Shown here piece after piece: positions 1-8,662 of a stretch of DNA of 64,000 bases (positions are counted from its first letter, which is position 1; each line of letters begins with the position of its first letter). Origin of the DNA: Microbispora rosea. GTDB taxonomy: Bacteria > Actinomycetota > Actinomycetes > Streptosporangiales > Streptosporangiaceae. The translations under genes and the position numbers were made by a program. Below the pieces are notes generated by a model. The model was given only the letters and a program-made list of their open reading frames with translations, was not told the origin of the DNA and did no database searches. Location of the stretch: positions 62,001-126,000 of the forward strand of contig NZ_FTNI01000013.1 in NCBI RefSeq assembly GCF_900156315.1, read 5' to 3'.

Positions 1-1
1 G

Positions 2-487
2 CACGGCACGGTCTACTTCTCCGACGGCCCCAGGTTCGAGTATCACGGCGACCCCGCGAAGACCGCGTCGGTTCAGGACCCGCACGGCCGCGGGTGGACC
101 ACGCTGGGGGACATCGGCTATCTGGACGAGGACGGGTTCCTCTACCTCACCGACCGGCGCTCGTACATGATCATCTCCGGCGGGGTGAACATCTACCCGC
201 AGGAGGCCGAGAACGTCCTGGCGATGCATCCCGAGGTGGCCGACGTGGCCGTCTTCGGGGTGCCGGACCCCGAGATGGGCGAACAGGTCAAGGCCGTCGT
301 GCAGCCCGCGGACCCGGCCTGCGCCGGTCCCGTCCTGGAGGCCGAGCTGATCGCCTACTGCCGGGAACGCCTGGCCCACTACAAGTGCCCGAAGTCGGTC
401 GACTTCCGGGACGAGCTGCCCCGTCACCCCACGGGAAAGCTGTACAAGCGCCTGCTCAGGGACGAGTACTGGCCCCGGACGAGCTGA
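2..487 (+). CDS. Acyl-CoA synthetase (AMP-forming), C-terminal part
   Basis: This is the 3' end of a class I adenylate-forming enzyme cut by the window edge; 161 residues are visible. It would activate a carboxylic acid as acyl-AMP and pass it to CoA. The visible part holds the hinge and C-terminal subdomain: the GDIGYLDEDGFLYLTDR hinge stretch, the ISGGVNIYPQEAE motif typical of FadD-type ligases, and the catalytic-lysine motif HPTGKLYKR near the end. The substrate cannot be told from this part. No co-directional partner follows closely; htrA starts about 135 bp later. Confidence 0.85.
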   Translation, partial: HGTVYFSDGPRFEYHGDPAKTASVQDPHGRGWTTLGDIGYLDEDGFLYLTDRRSYMIISGGVNIYPQEAENVLAMHPEVADVAVFGVPDPEMGEQVKAVVQPADPACAGPVLEAELIAYCRERLAHYKCPKSVDFRDELPRHPTGKLYKRLLRDEYWPRTS

Positions 488-493
488 CATAAA

Positions 494-575
494 GTACACG
501 TAGGGCGCCCGGGGATCCCCCCCACTGATCGCTTAGCGCGACCTTATCGCCGATGCGTCATCGTATTACGTGTAC
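494..575. promoter_or_regulatory. 9-bp inverted repeat upstream of the htrA-like gene
   Basis: GTACACGTA (494-502) is repeated in inverted form as TACGTGTAC (567-575), 64 bp apart, in the short AT-richer gap between the acyl-CoA synthetase and the protease gene. The spacing suits two half-sites or two operators for one regulator acting on the protease promoter. Chance cannot be excluded for a 9-bp pair. Confidence 0.3.
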
Positions 576-621
576 CGGCGGAGAGCCGGGATCACCGGCG
601 AATCCATTGAGGGGGATGGCG

Positions 622-1917
622 ATGAGCTCACCTGAGCATGTTCCCGGCGACGAGAACACCCAGATACTCCCCGGTCACGGCTGGAGCCAGTTCGGAAGCA
701 CTCCGCCGCAGCACGGGCAGTACACCGGGGCGTACCAGTCGTACGGCGCCTACGGCAGCGGTCCTTATGACACGGCGCAGTTTTCGCCTCCGGCGCGGAA
801 GGGCACGCTGACCGCGCGCCAGAAGGCGGGCGCGGGTCTCGCCCTCGTGGCCGTGGCACTGGGCGGCGGGGTCACCGGGGCCCTCGTCGCCAACAGCGTG
901 AACGGCGGGCAGACCGTGATCGCGAGCCCGGTGGTCAAGGGGGTCTCCAACTCCTCTACCACCACGATCGCCGCGGTGGCCAAGGCGATCATGCCGTCGG
1001 TGGTGTCGATCGAGGTGAAGACCGCCACGGCCGGCGGCGAGGGGTCGGGCGTCATCCTGTCGGCCGACGGCCTGATCCTGACGAACAACCACGTGGTGAG
1101 CATCGGCGGCGGGGGCGGCGGCACGGTCACCGTGAAGTTCAGCGACGGCAAGACCGCCAGCGCCGTCGTCAAGGGCACCGACCCCACCACGGACCTCGCC
1201 GTCATCCAGGCGCAGGGCGTGTCCGGCCTGACCCCCGCCTCCCTCGGCGACAGCGACAAGCTCCAGGTCGGCGACGGGGTCCTCGCGATCGGCAGCCCGC
1301 TCGGCCTGGAGGGATCGGTCACCTCCGGCATCGTGAGCGCCCTCGACCGCACGCTGACCGAGGCTCCCGAGGAGCAGCAGCAGCCGCAGTTCCCCTGGGG
1401 GATGGAGCAGCAGCAGCCGCAGAGCCAGGGCAACACGATCGGCGGCATGATCCAGACCGACGCCGCGATCAACCCCGGCAACTCCGGCGGCGCGCTGGTC
1501 AACACCAACGGGCAGGTCGTCGGCATCAACACGGCGATCGCCACCTCGGGCTCCAGCTCCGGCAACATCGGCGTCGGCTTCGCGATCCCCATCAACACCG
1601 CGAAGCTCGTCTCCGACCAGCTCATCAAGACGGGCAAGGCGACGCACGCCTTCCTCGGGGTGAGCGTGGCCGACGCGGTCGGCGGCGCGTCCGGCGCGGT
1701 GGTCAGCTCGATCACGGCCGGCAGCCCGGCGGAGAAGGCCGGCCTCAAGGAGGGCGACCTGATCACCAAGATCAACGACAAGGTGGTGGACAGCGCGGAG
1801 GCGCTGGTCGGCACCATCCGCAGCTCCCGCGCCGGCGACAAGGTGACCATCACCTTCACCCGCGACGGCAAGGAGAACACCATCACCACCGCGCTCGCGG
1901 AGCAGTCCGCGGGCTGA
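622..1917 (+). CDS. HtrA/DegP-like membrane-anchored serine protease with PDZ domain
   Basis: This is an envelope quality-control protease of 431 residues. The ATG at 622 is chosen because GAGGGGG lies 7 bases before it; an ATG at 616 is also in frame but too close. Layout: a Gln/Gly/Tyr-rich cytoplasmic N-terminus, one membrane segment (about residues 71-90), a trypsin-like domain and a C-terminal PDZ domain. The catalytic triad is visible: His in NNHVV (about 157), Asp in TTDLAVI (about 191) and Ser in GNSGGAL (about 288). A Gln/Pro-rich insertion (two QQQPQ runs) sits in the protease domain before the Ser motif. The active site should lie outside the membrane. A hairpin at 1932-1966 follows the stop. 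Confidence 0.9.
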   Translation: MSSPEHVPGDENTQILPGHGWSQFGSTPPQHGQYTGAYQSYGAYGSGPYDTAQFSPPARKGTLTARQKAGAGLALVAVALGGGVTGALVANSVNGGQTVIASPVVKGVSNSSTTTIAAVAKAIMPSVVSIEVKTATAGGEGSGVILSADGLILTNNHVVSIGGGGGGTVTVKFSDGKTASAVVKGTDPTTDLAVIQAQGVSGLTPASLGDSDKLQVGDGVLAIGSPLGLEGSVTSGIVSALDRTLTEAPEEQQQPQFPWGMEQQQPQSQGNTIGGMIQTDAAINPGNSGGALVNTNGQVVGINTAIATSGSSSGNIGVGFAIPINTAKLVSDQLIKTGKATHAFLGVSVADAVGGASGAVVSSITAGSPAEKAGLKEGDLITKINDKVVDSAEALVGTIRSSRAGDKVTITFTRDGKENTITTALAEQSAG

Positions 1918-1931
1918 CGGCCCACGATCGT

Positions 1932-1966
1932 CGCCGGCGGGCCTCTGGGGGGACGGCCCGCCGGCG
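1932..1966. terminator. Strong hairpin after the protease gene
   Basis: A perfect 12-bp stem pairs 1932-1943 with 1955-1966 across an 11-base loop, 15 bp after the htrA-like stop. There is no clear T-tract, as is common in actinomycete terminators. Confidence 0.55.
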
Positions 1967-1984
1967 ATCGCCAATCGCGATCGC

Positions 1985-2006
1985 GGTCTGCGCCCCGGCG
2001 CAGACC
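1985..2006. terminator. Hairpin at the 3' end of the sugar ABC operon
   Basis: GGTCTGCGC (1985-1993) pairs perfectly with GCGCAGACC (1998-2006) around a 4-base loop. It lies between two convergent genes, about 20 bp past the minus-strand permease stop, and probably ends that operon. Confidence 0.5.
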
Positions 2007-2026
2007 GTGGCGCAGGCCGCCCTGCC

Positions 2027-2857
2027 TCACTTGCTCATGCCGGCGGTCAGCTCGGCGATGATCTGCTTGGTCGCCAGGACGAACAGCACGAAGAGCGGCG
2101 CCGTGGCGAGGACCAGCCCGGCGAACAGCGCCGACCAGTCGGTCGTGTACTCGCCGAAGAACTGCGACAACCCGCGCGGGATCGTGAACTTCTCGTCGGA
2201 GCGCAGCAGCACCAGCGGGTAGAGGAACTCATGCCAGAGCGGCACGAACTGGAACAGCATCACCGACGCCAGCGCGGGCCGCACCAGCGGCAGCATGATC
2301 TGCCCGAAGATCCGGAACTCGCCGGCTCCGTCGATCCGGGCCGCCTCGTCCAGCTCGCCGGGCAGGGAACGGTAGAACGCCGACAGCACGAACACGCAGA
2401 ACGGCACCCCGGACGCGGCGTACAGCAGCGTGAGCCCGAGCAGCGAGTCGATCAGGCCCATGGAGTCCATGAGGTAGAAGATCGGCACCAGGCCCAGCCG
2501 GATCGGCAGCATCAGCCCCGCCAGGAAGTACGCCCCGAGCACCCGGCTGCCGGCGAAGTCGTAGCGGGCCAGCGGATAGGCCGCCAGCGCGGAGACCGCC
2601 GTGCCGAGCAGCACCGCACCGCAGGTGACGACCAGCGAGTTCGTCAGGTAGGAGCTGAACGACGCCTCCGTCCACACCCGGGCGTAACTGTTCAGCGTGG
2701 GGGACGCCGGCAGCCCCAGCGGCGTGGTGAAGATCTCGCTCGTGGGCCGCAGCGAGTTGAGCACCATGACGACCAGCGGCAGCAGCGCGACGACCCCGTA
2801 GCCCCACAGCAGCAGGTGGACGGCGACGCGCCCCGGAGCCCGGCGCCGCGCCGTCAC
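2027..2857 (-). CDS. CUT1 sugar ABC transporter permease (MalG-like)
   Basis: This is the second integral-membrane subunit of a carbohydrate importer, 276 residues with about six membrane segments. The EAA loop that contacts the ATPase is visible as EAARIDGAGEFRIFGQIMLP. The lack of a large periplasmic loop and its position last in the operon fit the MalG type. Its ATG overlaps the stop of the MalF-type gene by 4 bp, so translation is coupled. No ATPase gene is nearby; in actinomycetes such importers commonly share one MsiK-type ATPase. The substrate is unknown. Confidence 0.9.
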   Translation of the reverse strand: MTARRRAPGRVAVHLLLWGYGVVALLPLVVMVLNSLRPTSEIFTTPLGLPASPTLNSYARVWTEASFSSYLTNSLVVTCGAVLLGTAVSALAAYPLARYDFAGSRVLGAYFLAGLMLPIRLGLVPIFYLMDSMGLIDSLLGLTLLYAASGVPFCVFVLSAFYRSLPGELDEAARIDGAGEFRIFGQIMLPLVRPALASVMLFQFVPLWHEFLYPLVLLRSDEKFTIPRGLSQFFGEYTTDWSALFAGLVLATAPLFVLFVLATKQIIAELTAGMSK

Positions 2858-3795
2858 AGCAGTCTCCGCTCACGGCGGCGGAAGTACGAACCGGCCAGCA
2901 GCGACACCCCGAAGATGAACACGAACATCAGCACGGCCAGCGCCGACGACCGCCCGATCGCCTCCGTGCCGCCCTCCACGAACGCGACCCGGTAGAACAG
3001 CAGGCCGAGCACGTCGGTGGAGCCCGCGGGGGACCCGGTCGATCCGGCCATCGCGTAGACCAGCCCGAAGGCGTTGAAGTTGCCGATGAACGTCAGCACG
3101 CTCACCACGCCGATCGCCGGGGTGAGCAACGGCAGCGTCACCCGCCGGAACGACTGCCAGGCCGACGCGCCGTCGACCCTCGCCGCCTCGTGGTACTCGG
3201 CCGGTATCCCGGCGAGCGCGGCGGAGAACAGCAGCATGGGGAAGCCCACCCACTGCCATGCGTTCACCACGATGACGACGGGCAGCGCCGTACGGGTGTC
3301 GCCCAGCCAGGGCAACGCCCACGAGTCCAGCCCGGCCGCCTCCAGCAGAGAGTTGACCGGGCCGAACGTCGGGTTGAGCAGCAGGCTCCACAGGTAGCCG
3401 ATGACCAGCGGGTCCACCAGGTAGGGCGTGGTGAACGCGGCCTGCAGGAACCGCTTGCCGCGGCCGTACCGGAACAGCAGGAGGGCGAACAGCAACCCGA
3501 CCGTGTTCTGGATCAGCATGGTCCCGGCGAAGAACAGCGCGTTGTGCCCGAACGCCCGCCACAGCTGCTGGTCGTAGGGGTAGACGCCGAACAGGTCCCG
3601 GTAGTTGCCGAGCCCGGCGAACCCCGCCTGCCGGATCCCGCGCCACTCGAAGAAGCTGTACTCGAGGGCGGTGACCAGCGGATAGACGATGAAGACCGAG
3701 TAGAGCAGGAGCGCGGGCAGCAGGAAGACGGCCAGCACCCGCCATCGAGGTGCGGCAGAGCGCCGGGGCGTGTTCAGTTCCCCGGCTTGAACCAC
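2854..3795 (-). CDS. CUT1 sugar ABC transporter permease (MalF-like)
   Basis: This is the first permease of the importer, 313 residues. It has an N-terminal membrane segment (VLAVFLLPALLLYSVFIVYP) and an EAA loop seen as EAARVDGASAWQSFRRVTLP. The start at 3795 overlaps the binding-protein stop by 22 bp; a start nearer 3774 is possible but no better codon was seen. It forms the membrane channel with the downstream MalG-like protein. Confidence 0.9.
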   Translation of the reverse strand: MVQAGELNTPRRSAAPRWRVLAVFLLPALLLYSVFIVYPLVTALEYSFFEWRGIRQAGFAGLGNYRDLFGVYPYDQQLWRAFGHNALFFAGTMLIQNTVGLLFALLLFRYGRGKRFLQAAFTTPYLVDPLVIGYLWSLLLNPTFGPVNSLLEAAGLDSWALPWLGDTRTALPVVIVVNAWQWVGFPMLLFSAALAGIPAEYHEAARVDGASAWQSFRRVTLPLLTPAIGVVSVLTFIGNFNAFGLVYAMAGSTGSPAGSTDVLGLLFYRVAFVEGGTEAIGRSSALAVLMFVFIFGVSLLAGSYFRRRERRLL

Positions 3796-5081
3796 TGCTC
3801 GACGCCCTTCTGCACGCTCTCGGCGACCGACTTGGGGTCGGTCTGGCCGGCCAGCATCTTCTGCACCTCGTCCCGGAAGACCGCGTCACCGTTCGGCTGG
3901 CCGTAGCGGAAGTCGACGAGCAGCGTGTACGGCGCGCCGTTGGCGGCGTAGTTCTTCGCCATCTCGGCCAGGAGCGGGTCCGACGGCGTGACCCCGGGAA
4001 CCGCGGACAGCTGCTTGAGCTCGCTCGCGTAGAGCTGCCCGAACTCCGGCGTCGCCATCCACTTGACCAGTTCGAGCGCCTCGGCCTGGTGGGCCGACTT
4101 GGCGTTGACCCCGAACGAGCCGTCGGCCCAGCCCGGCGTGACAGGCGTGGTCACCGGGGAGCCGGGCGGCGGCGGCACCTGGAAGGCGCCGACCTCCAGA
4201 CTCGGGTTGGCCGCGAGCACGGGCGCCAGGTCGAAGCTGCCCGTGGGATACATCGCCGCCCTGCCGGTCGCGAACAGCGCCTGGACGTCGGGGATCTTGA
4301 CGGCCACCACGTCCTTGGGGAAGTACGGCTCCAGGTCCTTGAGCAGCTTGACCGAGGCCGTGAAGCCGGGGTCGGTGAACTTCTTGTCGCCGCTCAGCAG
4401 CGCGTCCCGGAACTTGGTGCTGCCGTAACGGGCGTTGCCGAAGATCTCGTGGACGATCGGCAGCGTCCACGTCGCGTCGGGCCCGGCCGCGACGGCGAAC
4501 GGCGTGATCCCGGCGGCCTTCAGCTTCCCGGCCGCCGCGATCATCTCGTCCCAGGTGGCGGGGGGCCGGATGCCGTTGTCGCCGAACAGCTTCTTGTTGT
4601 AGAGCACCTGGAGCGTCTGGTAGGCGAACGGCACGCCGTAGATCTTGCCGTCCTTATGGCCCTTGGCGCCTTCGAGCAGCTTGGCGTCGAAGCCGGACAG
4701 CGCCTCCACCTTGCCGTCCAGCGGCACCAGCTGGCCCGCCTCGACCAGCGGCTGGAGCCCGCCGTACGCGCGCAGCTGGGCGACGTCGGGCCCGGCGGTG
4801 CCGGACAGGCCGGTGGCCAGGATGTTGTTGTACTCGGTGGCCTGGAACGGCTTGAACTCGACGTGGATCTTCGGGTGCGACTCCTCGAACCTGGCGAGGA
4901 TCTTGTCGTACGCCTTGACGTCCTCCACCCGCCACGACCACAGGCTGAGCGTGACCTTGTCACCGCCCGCCTCGCCGCCCTGCGCGTCGCCGTTCTGGCC
5001 GGATGCGCCGCCCCCGGGCGCGCAGGCCGCCAGAGCCACCGCGAGCACTCCGATCGCTCCCGCGATCCACCCTCTCTTCAT
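3774..5081 (-). CDS. Extracellular sugar-binding lipoprotein of the CUT1 importer
   Basis: This solute-binding protein of 435 residues captures a sugar outside the cell and delivers it to the two permeases. The start at 5081 (MKRGWIAG) is preferred because AGGGAG lies just before it and a signal peptide follows at once; an upstream in-frame ATG at 5141 would add 20 unlikely residues. The lipobox VALAAC places the lipidated Cys at about residue 20. The body has the SBP type 1 fold signature (aromatic and Asn-rich, PTGSFDLAPV, TPGWADGSFGVN). It is the first gene of a three-gene operon without a local ATPase or regulator. Confidence 0.9.
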   Translation of the reverse strand: MKRGWIAGAIGVLAVALAACAPGGGASGQNGDAQGGEAGGDKVTLSLWSWRVEDVKAYDKILARFEESHPKIHVEFKPFQATEYNNILATGLSGTAGPDVAQLRAYGGLQPLVEAGQLVPLDGKVEALSGFDAKLLEGAKGHKDGKIYGVPFAYQTLQVLYNKKLFGDNGIRPPATWDEMIAAAGKLKAAGITPFAVAAGPDATWTLPIVHEIFGNARYGSTKFRDALLSGDKKFTDPGFTASVKLLKDLEPYFPKDVVAVKIPDVQALFATGRAAMYPTGSFDLAPVLAANPSLEVGAFQVPPPPGSPVTTPVTPGWADGSFGVNAKSAHQAEALELVKWMATPEFGQLYASELKQLSAVPGVTPSDPLLAEMAKNYAANGAPYTLLVDFRYGQPNGDAVFRDEVQKMLAGQTDPKSVAESVQKGVEQWFKPGN

Positions 5082-5125
5082 GAGACTCCCTTTCGGCTGG
5101 TAGCCAGTTCGGCGAGCGCCATGCG

Positions 5126-5175
5126 TGTAGGTAAATGCCATGCAAGGTCATCGCGTTGTCTGAAAATTACTTACA
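5126..5175. promoter_or_regulatory. Inverted repeat upstream of the sugar-binding protein gene
   Basis: TGTAGGTAAAT (5126-5136) and AATTACTTACA (5165-5175) are inverted copies matching at 9 of 11 positions, 28 bp apart, in an AT-rich stretch 45-95 bp before the start of the importer operon. TTGTC (5156-5160) and GACAA (5179-5183) form a second nested inverted repeat, and TTGTCA on the minus strand could be a -35 element. This is a plausible operator for an unlinked sugar regulator. It is unlike the CebR sites elsewhere in the window. Confidence 0.3.
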
Positions 5176-5242
5176 TCTGACAAGATCCGCAATGCCTTCG
5201 TCACGGAAGGTTCACACGAAGGGGGTGGCGGGGCGGGCGCGT

Positions 5243-6961
5243 TCAGCCGCGGCGGCGGGTGAGGGCCTCGGACTCCCACAGGTCGCGGTAGTAACCGGGC
5301 ACGGCGACGAGGTCGGCGTGCGTGCCGCGCTGGGTGACTCTGCCGCCCTCCAGCACGACGATCTCGTCGACCTGTTCCAGGCCGTGCAGCCGGTGGGTGA
5401 CCAGCACCGTGGTGCGGCCCCGGGTGGCGTCCAGCAGGTCGGCCATCAGCAGGTCGGCCGTCTCCTCGTCCAGGGCCTCGGCCGGCTCGTCCAGCAGCAG
5501 CACCGGCGGGTCGTACAGCAGGGCCCGGGCCAGCGCGAGCCGCTGGAGCTGGCCGCCGGAGACGGTGCGGCCGTCCTCGCCGAGCACCGTGTCCCAGCCG
5601 GTGCGCTCGGTCCAGGCGTCCAGCCGGGCCCGCCGCACGGCCGCCTCGACCTCCTCGGTCGACGCCTGCGGCCCGGCCAGGCGCAGGTTGTCCGCCACCG
5701 TGGCCTGGAAGACGTACGGGTCCTGGGTGAGGCCCGTGACGAGCGCCCGCACGTCGTCGGAGGACAGGCGCCGCACGTCGGTGCCGTTGAGCCGGATCGT
5801 GCCGGACTCGATCTCCACGGTCCGCATCAGCGCCGACAGCAGGGTGCTCTTGCCCGCGCCGCTCGGGCCGACCACCGCGACCCGGCGGCCCGGCGTCAGC
5901 GTCAGGCTCACGCCGTTCAGCGCGGGCCGGCGCTCGCCGTGGCGCACCAGGAGGTCGTCGACCTCGATCGTCAGCGGCGGCTCGGGCGCGGGCGCCGGGT
6001 CCGCGGGCTCGCGCACGGCCGGGGGAGTGGCGGCGGTCTCCCTGAGCCTGCGCAGCGCCGCGACCACGCCCGCGAAGCGTTCGCCGGCCGCCGCCAGCGG
6101 CAGCGCGGGCTCGAAGGCGACCAGCGAGGTCAGGGCCGCCACGGCGGTCGCGACGCGGTCGAGACCGGCGGCCTGCGCCGCCAGGACCACGGCGACGACG
6201 GTCAGCCCCTGCGTCAGCATGCCGAGGCCGAGCGCGGCGGCGTTGATCCGGGCCTGCCCCCGCTCCAGGCGGGACAGCCGCCCGTCGGCGTCCATCGCCG
6301 CCGACAGCGCCCGGTCGCGCGCGCCGTACGCCGCGAGGTCGGCCGCGCCGTGGACCAGGTCGGCCACCCGGGCGGCCAGGTCGGCGCGGGCCGGGGCGAT
6401 CCGCGCCGACCAGCGCCGCGCCGCGGCCGCGGCGCCCGCGGGCAGCAGCACCCCGGCGACGAGCAGGCCGGCGGCGAGCACGACGGCGGCGACGGGCAGC
6501 AGGAAGCCCGCGATGACGACGGCGGCGACGCCGGTGATCAGCGCGGCGGCGGCCGGCAGCAGGCAGCGGACGAGCAGGTCCTGCACGGCGTCGGTGTCGT
6601 CGACCATCCGGCTGAGCAGGTCGGCCCCGCGCTGCGGCAGCGGCCCGGCCGGGATCAGCGCCCGGTAGAGCCGCTCACGGGTGCCCGCCTGGGCGCGCAA
6701 CGCGACGTCGTGCCCGGCCAGGCGCTCGCCGTAGCGGAACACGCCGCGGGTGGTCGCGAACGCCCGCACGGCCACGATCGCGACCGACAGCGCCGCCAGG
6801 GGCGGCTGCTCGGCGGCCCGCGTGATCAGCCAGGCGGCCGACGCGATGAGCGCGACCCCCGCGAGGTCGGCAGCCGCCCCGGCGAGCGCGGCGAGCACGA
6901 GCCGCCGGCCCATGCCGGTGCCGGTGACCACCGACAGCGGTGAGGCATCCGCGTGGCTCAT
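5243..6961 (-). CDS. cydC: CydC subunit of the CydDC cysteine/glutathione exporter
   Basis: CydC is half of the heterodimeric ABC exporter needed to assemble cytochrome bd oxidase. The chosen 572-residue form starts at 6961 (MSHADAS), where ATG overlaps the cydD stop as ATGA; the open frame continues upstream but would overlap cydD heavily. Layout: six membrane segments (about 1-310), then an ATPase domain with Walker A GPSGAGKST, signature SGGQLQRLALARAL and Walker B VLLLDEPAE. This is the last gene of cydABDC. Confidence 0.9.
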   Translation of the reverse strand: MSHADASPLSVVTGTGMGRRLVLAALAGAAADLAGVALIASAAWLITRAAEQPPLAALSVAIVAVRAFATTRGVFRYGERLAGHDVALRAQAGTRERLYRALIPAGPLPQRGADLLSRMVDDTDAVQDLLVRCLLPAAAALITGVAAVVIAGFLLPVAAVVLAAGLLVAGVLLPAGAAAAARRWSARIAPARADLAARVADLVHGAADLAAYGARDRALSAAMDADGRLSRLERGQARINAAALGLGMLTQGLTVVAVVLAAQAAGLDRVATAVAALTSLVAFEPALPLAAAGERFAGVVAALRRLRETAATPPAVREPADPAPAPEPPLTIEVDDLLVRHGERRPALNGVSLTLTPGRRVAVVGPSGAGKSTLLSALMRTVEIESGTIRLNGTDVRRLSSDDVRALVTGLTQDPYVFQATVADNLRLAGPQASTEEVEAAVRRARLDAWTERTGWDTVLGEDGRTVSGGQLQRLALARALLYDPPVLLLDEPAEALDEETADLLMADLLDATRGRTTVLVTHRLHGLEQVDEIVVLEGGRVTQRGTHADLVAVPGYYRDLWESEALTRRRG

Positions 6962-8652
6962 CGGGCCTCCCCGCCCTGTGTGGAGATCGAGGGCGCCGGA
7001 ACCGGGCCGACGAGGGCGCCGCCGTCGAGGCGGACGACGCGGTCGGCCAGGTCGATCATGGCCGGGCGGTGCGCGACGATGATCGCCGTGCGGCCCTCGG
7101 CCAGTCTGCGCGTGGCCTCCACGATCGCCGCCTCGCTCCTGCCGTCGAGCCGCGCCGTGGGTTCGTCCAGCAGCAGCACCTGGGCGGCGGGGCGGCAGAA
7201 GGCCCTGGCCAGGGCGACCCGCTGACGCTGGCCAGCCGACAGGTTCGCACCGCGCTCGCCGAGCGGGGTGTCGTACCCCTGCGGCAGGGCGCCGGCGAAC
7301 TCGGCCACCTGCGCCGCCTCGGCGGCGGCCCTGATCTCGGCGGGTCCCGCGGCCGAGCCGAGCGCGATGTTGTCGGCCACCGAGGTCGCGAACAGATGCG
7401 GCCGCTGCGGCACGAAGGCGAGCCGCCGCCGCCACTCGTCGAGGTCGAGGCCGGCCAGATCGGTCCCGTCCACCAGCACCCGACCTTCGGACGGGGTCAC
7501 GAACCCGAGCAGCAGGTGCAGCAGCGTGCTCTTGCCCGCGCCGCTCGGGCCGACGATCGCCACCCGCTCACCCGGCCGGATGACCAGCGAGACGCGGTCG
7601 AGCGCGGTCTCCTCGCGGCCCGGGTAGCGCACGGTGACGTCCTCCAGCCGGATCTCCGGCGGCCCGCCGTCCCGCGAAGCGCGCCCGGCGCCCGTCCTGG
7701 CGGCGACCGGCCCGGCCTCATGCCCGGCCTCCCGTGGGGGGTTGATCACCGCGAACGCCTCGTCGGCGGCGGCGACGCCCTCCATGGCGGCGTGGAAGCG
7801 CGTGCCCATCGCGCGCAGCGGCAGGTACGCCTCCGGGGCCAGCAGCAGCACGAGCAGCGCCGTACGCAGGTCGAGCGAGCCGGACAGCAGGCGCAGCCCC
7901 ACGGGCACCGCCACCAGCGCCAGCGACAGCGACGCCACGAGTTCGAGCACCAGCGACGACAGGAACGCCACCCGCAGCGTGCGCATGGTCGCCGCGCGAT
8001 GCGCCTCGGCCACCTCGCGGATCACCGACGCCTGGTAGCGGGCCCGGCCGAACGCCCGCAGCGTGGGCAGGCCGCGCACGACGTCGAGGAAGTGGCCGCC
8101 GAGGCGGGACAGCGCCCGCCACTGGCGTTCCGTCACGGTCTTGGTGGTCCACCCGACCAGTGCCCCGAAGATCGGGATCAGCGGCAGCGTGAGCACTACG
8201 ATGACGGCGGTGGCCAGGTCGGCCACGAAGAGCCGGACCACGACCGCGAGCGGCACGATCCCGGCCACGGCGACCGACGGCAGGTAACCGGTCAGGTAGG
8301 GGTCGAGCGCGTCCAGCCCCCGGCCCGCGAGCGTCACCAGCTCGCCCGACCGGTACGCCGGCCCGAGACCCTCCACCCGGCCGAGGAGCAGCCGCCGCAG
8401 GGCCGACTTCAGCGCGGTGGCCGCGCGGCCCGCGAGCACTCCCTGCGCCCAGCCGAGCAGCCCGCGGCAGCCGACGACGAGCGCCAGGGGCAGCAGCGCG
8501 GCGACCGCGAACCGGCCCGACAGGACCCCGGCCAGCAACTCCGCCTGCACGAGCACGAGCAGCCCGGCCACCACCGCCGCGGCCAGGCAGCAGGCGAGAT
8601 GGATGCGGACGCCCCGCTCCGCGCGGGCCAGCCGGAGGAGATCCTTGTGCAA
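6958..8652 (-). CDS. cydD: CydD subunit of the CydDC exporter
   Basis: This ABC exporter half is paired with CydC for cytochrome bd maturation by moving thiols out of the cytoplasm. A TTG start at 8652 (LHKDLLRLARAERG) is inferred because GGAGA lies just before it and it sits 10 bp after the cydB stop; the open frame runs further upstream but would overlap cydB. The protein is 564 residues: a membrane domain, then Walker A GPSGAGKST, signature LSAGQRQRVALARAF and Walker B VLLLDEPTARLD. It overlaps cydC by 4 bp. Confidence 0.9.
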   Translation of the reverse strand: MHKDLLRLARAERGVRIHLACCLAAAVVAGLLVLVQAELLAGVLSGRFAVAALLPLALVVGCRGLLGWAQGVLAGRAATALKSALRRLLLGRVEGLGPAYRSGELVTLAGRGLDALDPYLTGYLPSVAVAGIVPLAVVVRLFVADLATAVIVVLTLPLIPIFGALVGWTTKTVTERQWRALSRLGGHFLDVVRGLPTLRAFGRARYQASVIREVAEAHRAATMRTLRVAFLSSLVLELVASLSLALVAVPVGLRLLSGSLDLRTALLVLLLAPEAYLPLRAMGTRFHAAMEGVAAADEAFAVINPPREAGHEAGPVAARTGAGRASRDGGPPEIRLEDVTVRYPGREETALDRVSLVIRPGERVAIVGPSGAGKSTLLHLLLGFVTPSEGRVLVDGTDLAGLDLDEWRRRLAFVPQRPHLFATSVADNIALGSAAGPAEIRAAAEAAQVAEFAGALPQGYDTPLGERGANLSAGQRQRVALARAFCRPAAQVLLLDEPTARLDGRSEAAIVEATRRLAEGRTAIIVAHRPAMIDLADRVVRLDGGALVGPVPAPSISTQGGEAR

Positions 8653-8662
8653 CGGTCTCCAA

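Noticed and set aside
628-1974. Long minus-strand open frames antisense to htrA and many other genes
   Set aside because: They are GC-skew shadows of real genes: low-complexity Arg/Gly/Ala-rich products, no motifs and no ribosome-binding sites.
5243-8652. cydD/cydC as a multidrug ABC exporter pair
   Set aside because: Direct coupling to cydA and cydB with 4-15 bp spacing makes CydDC far more likely.
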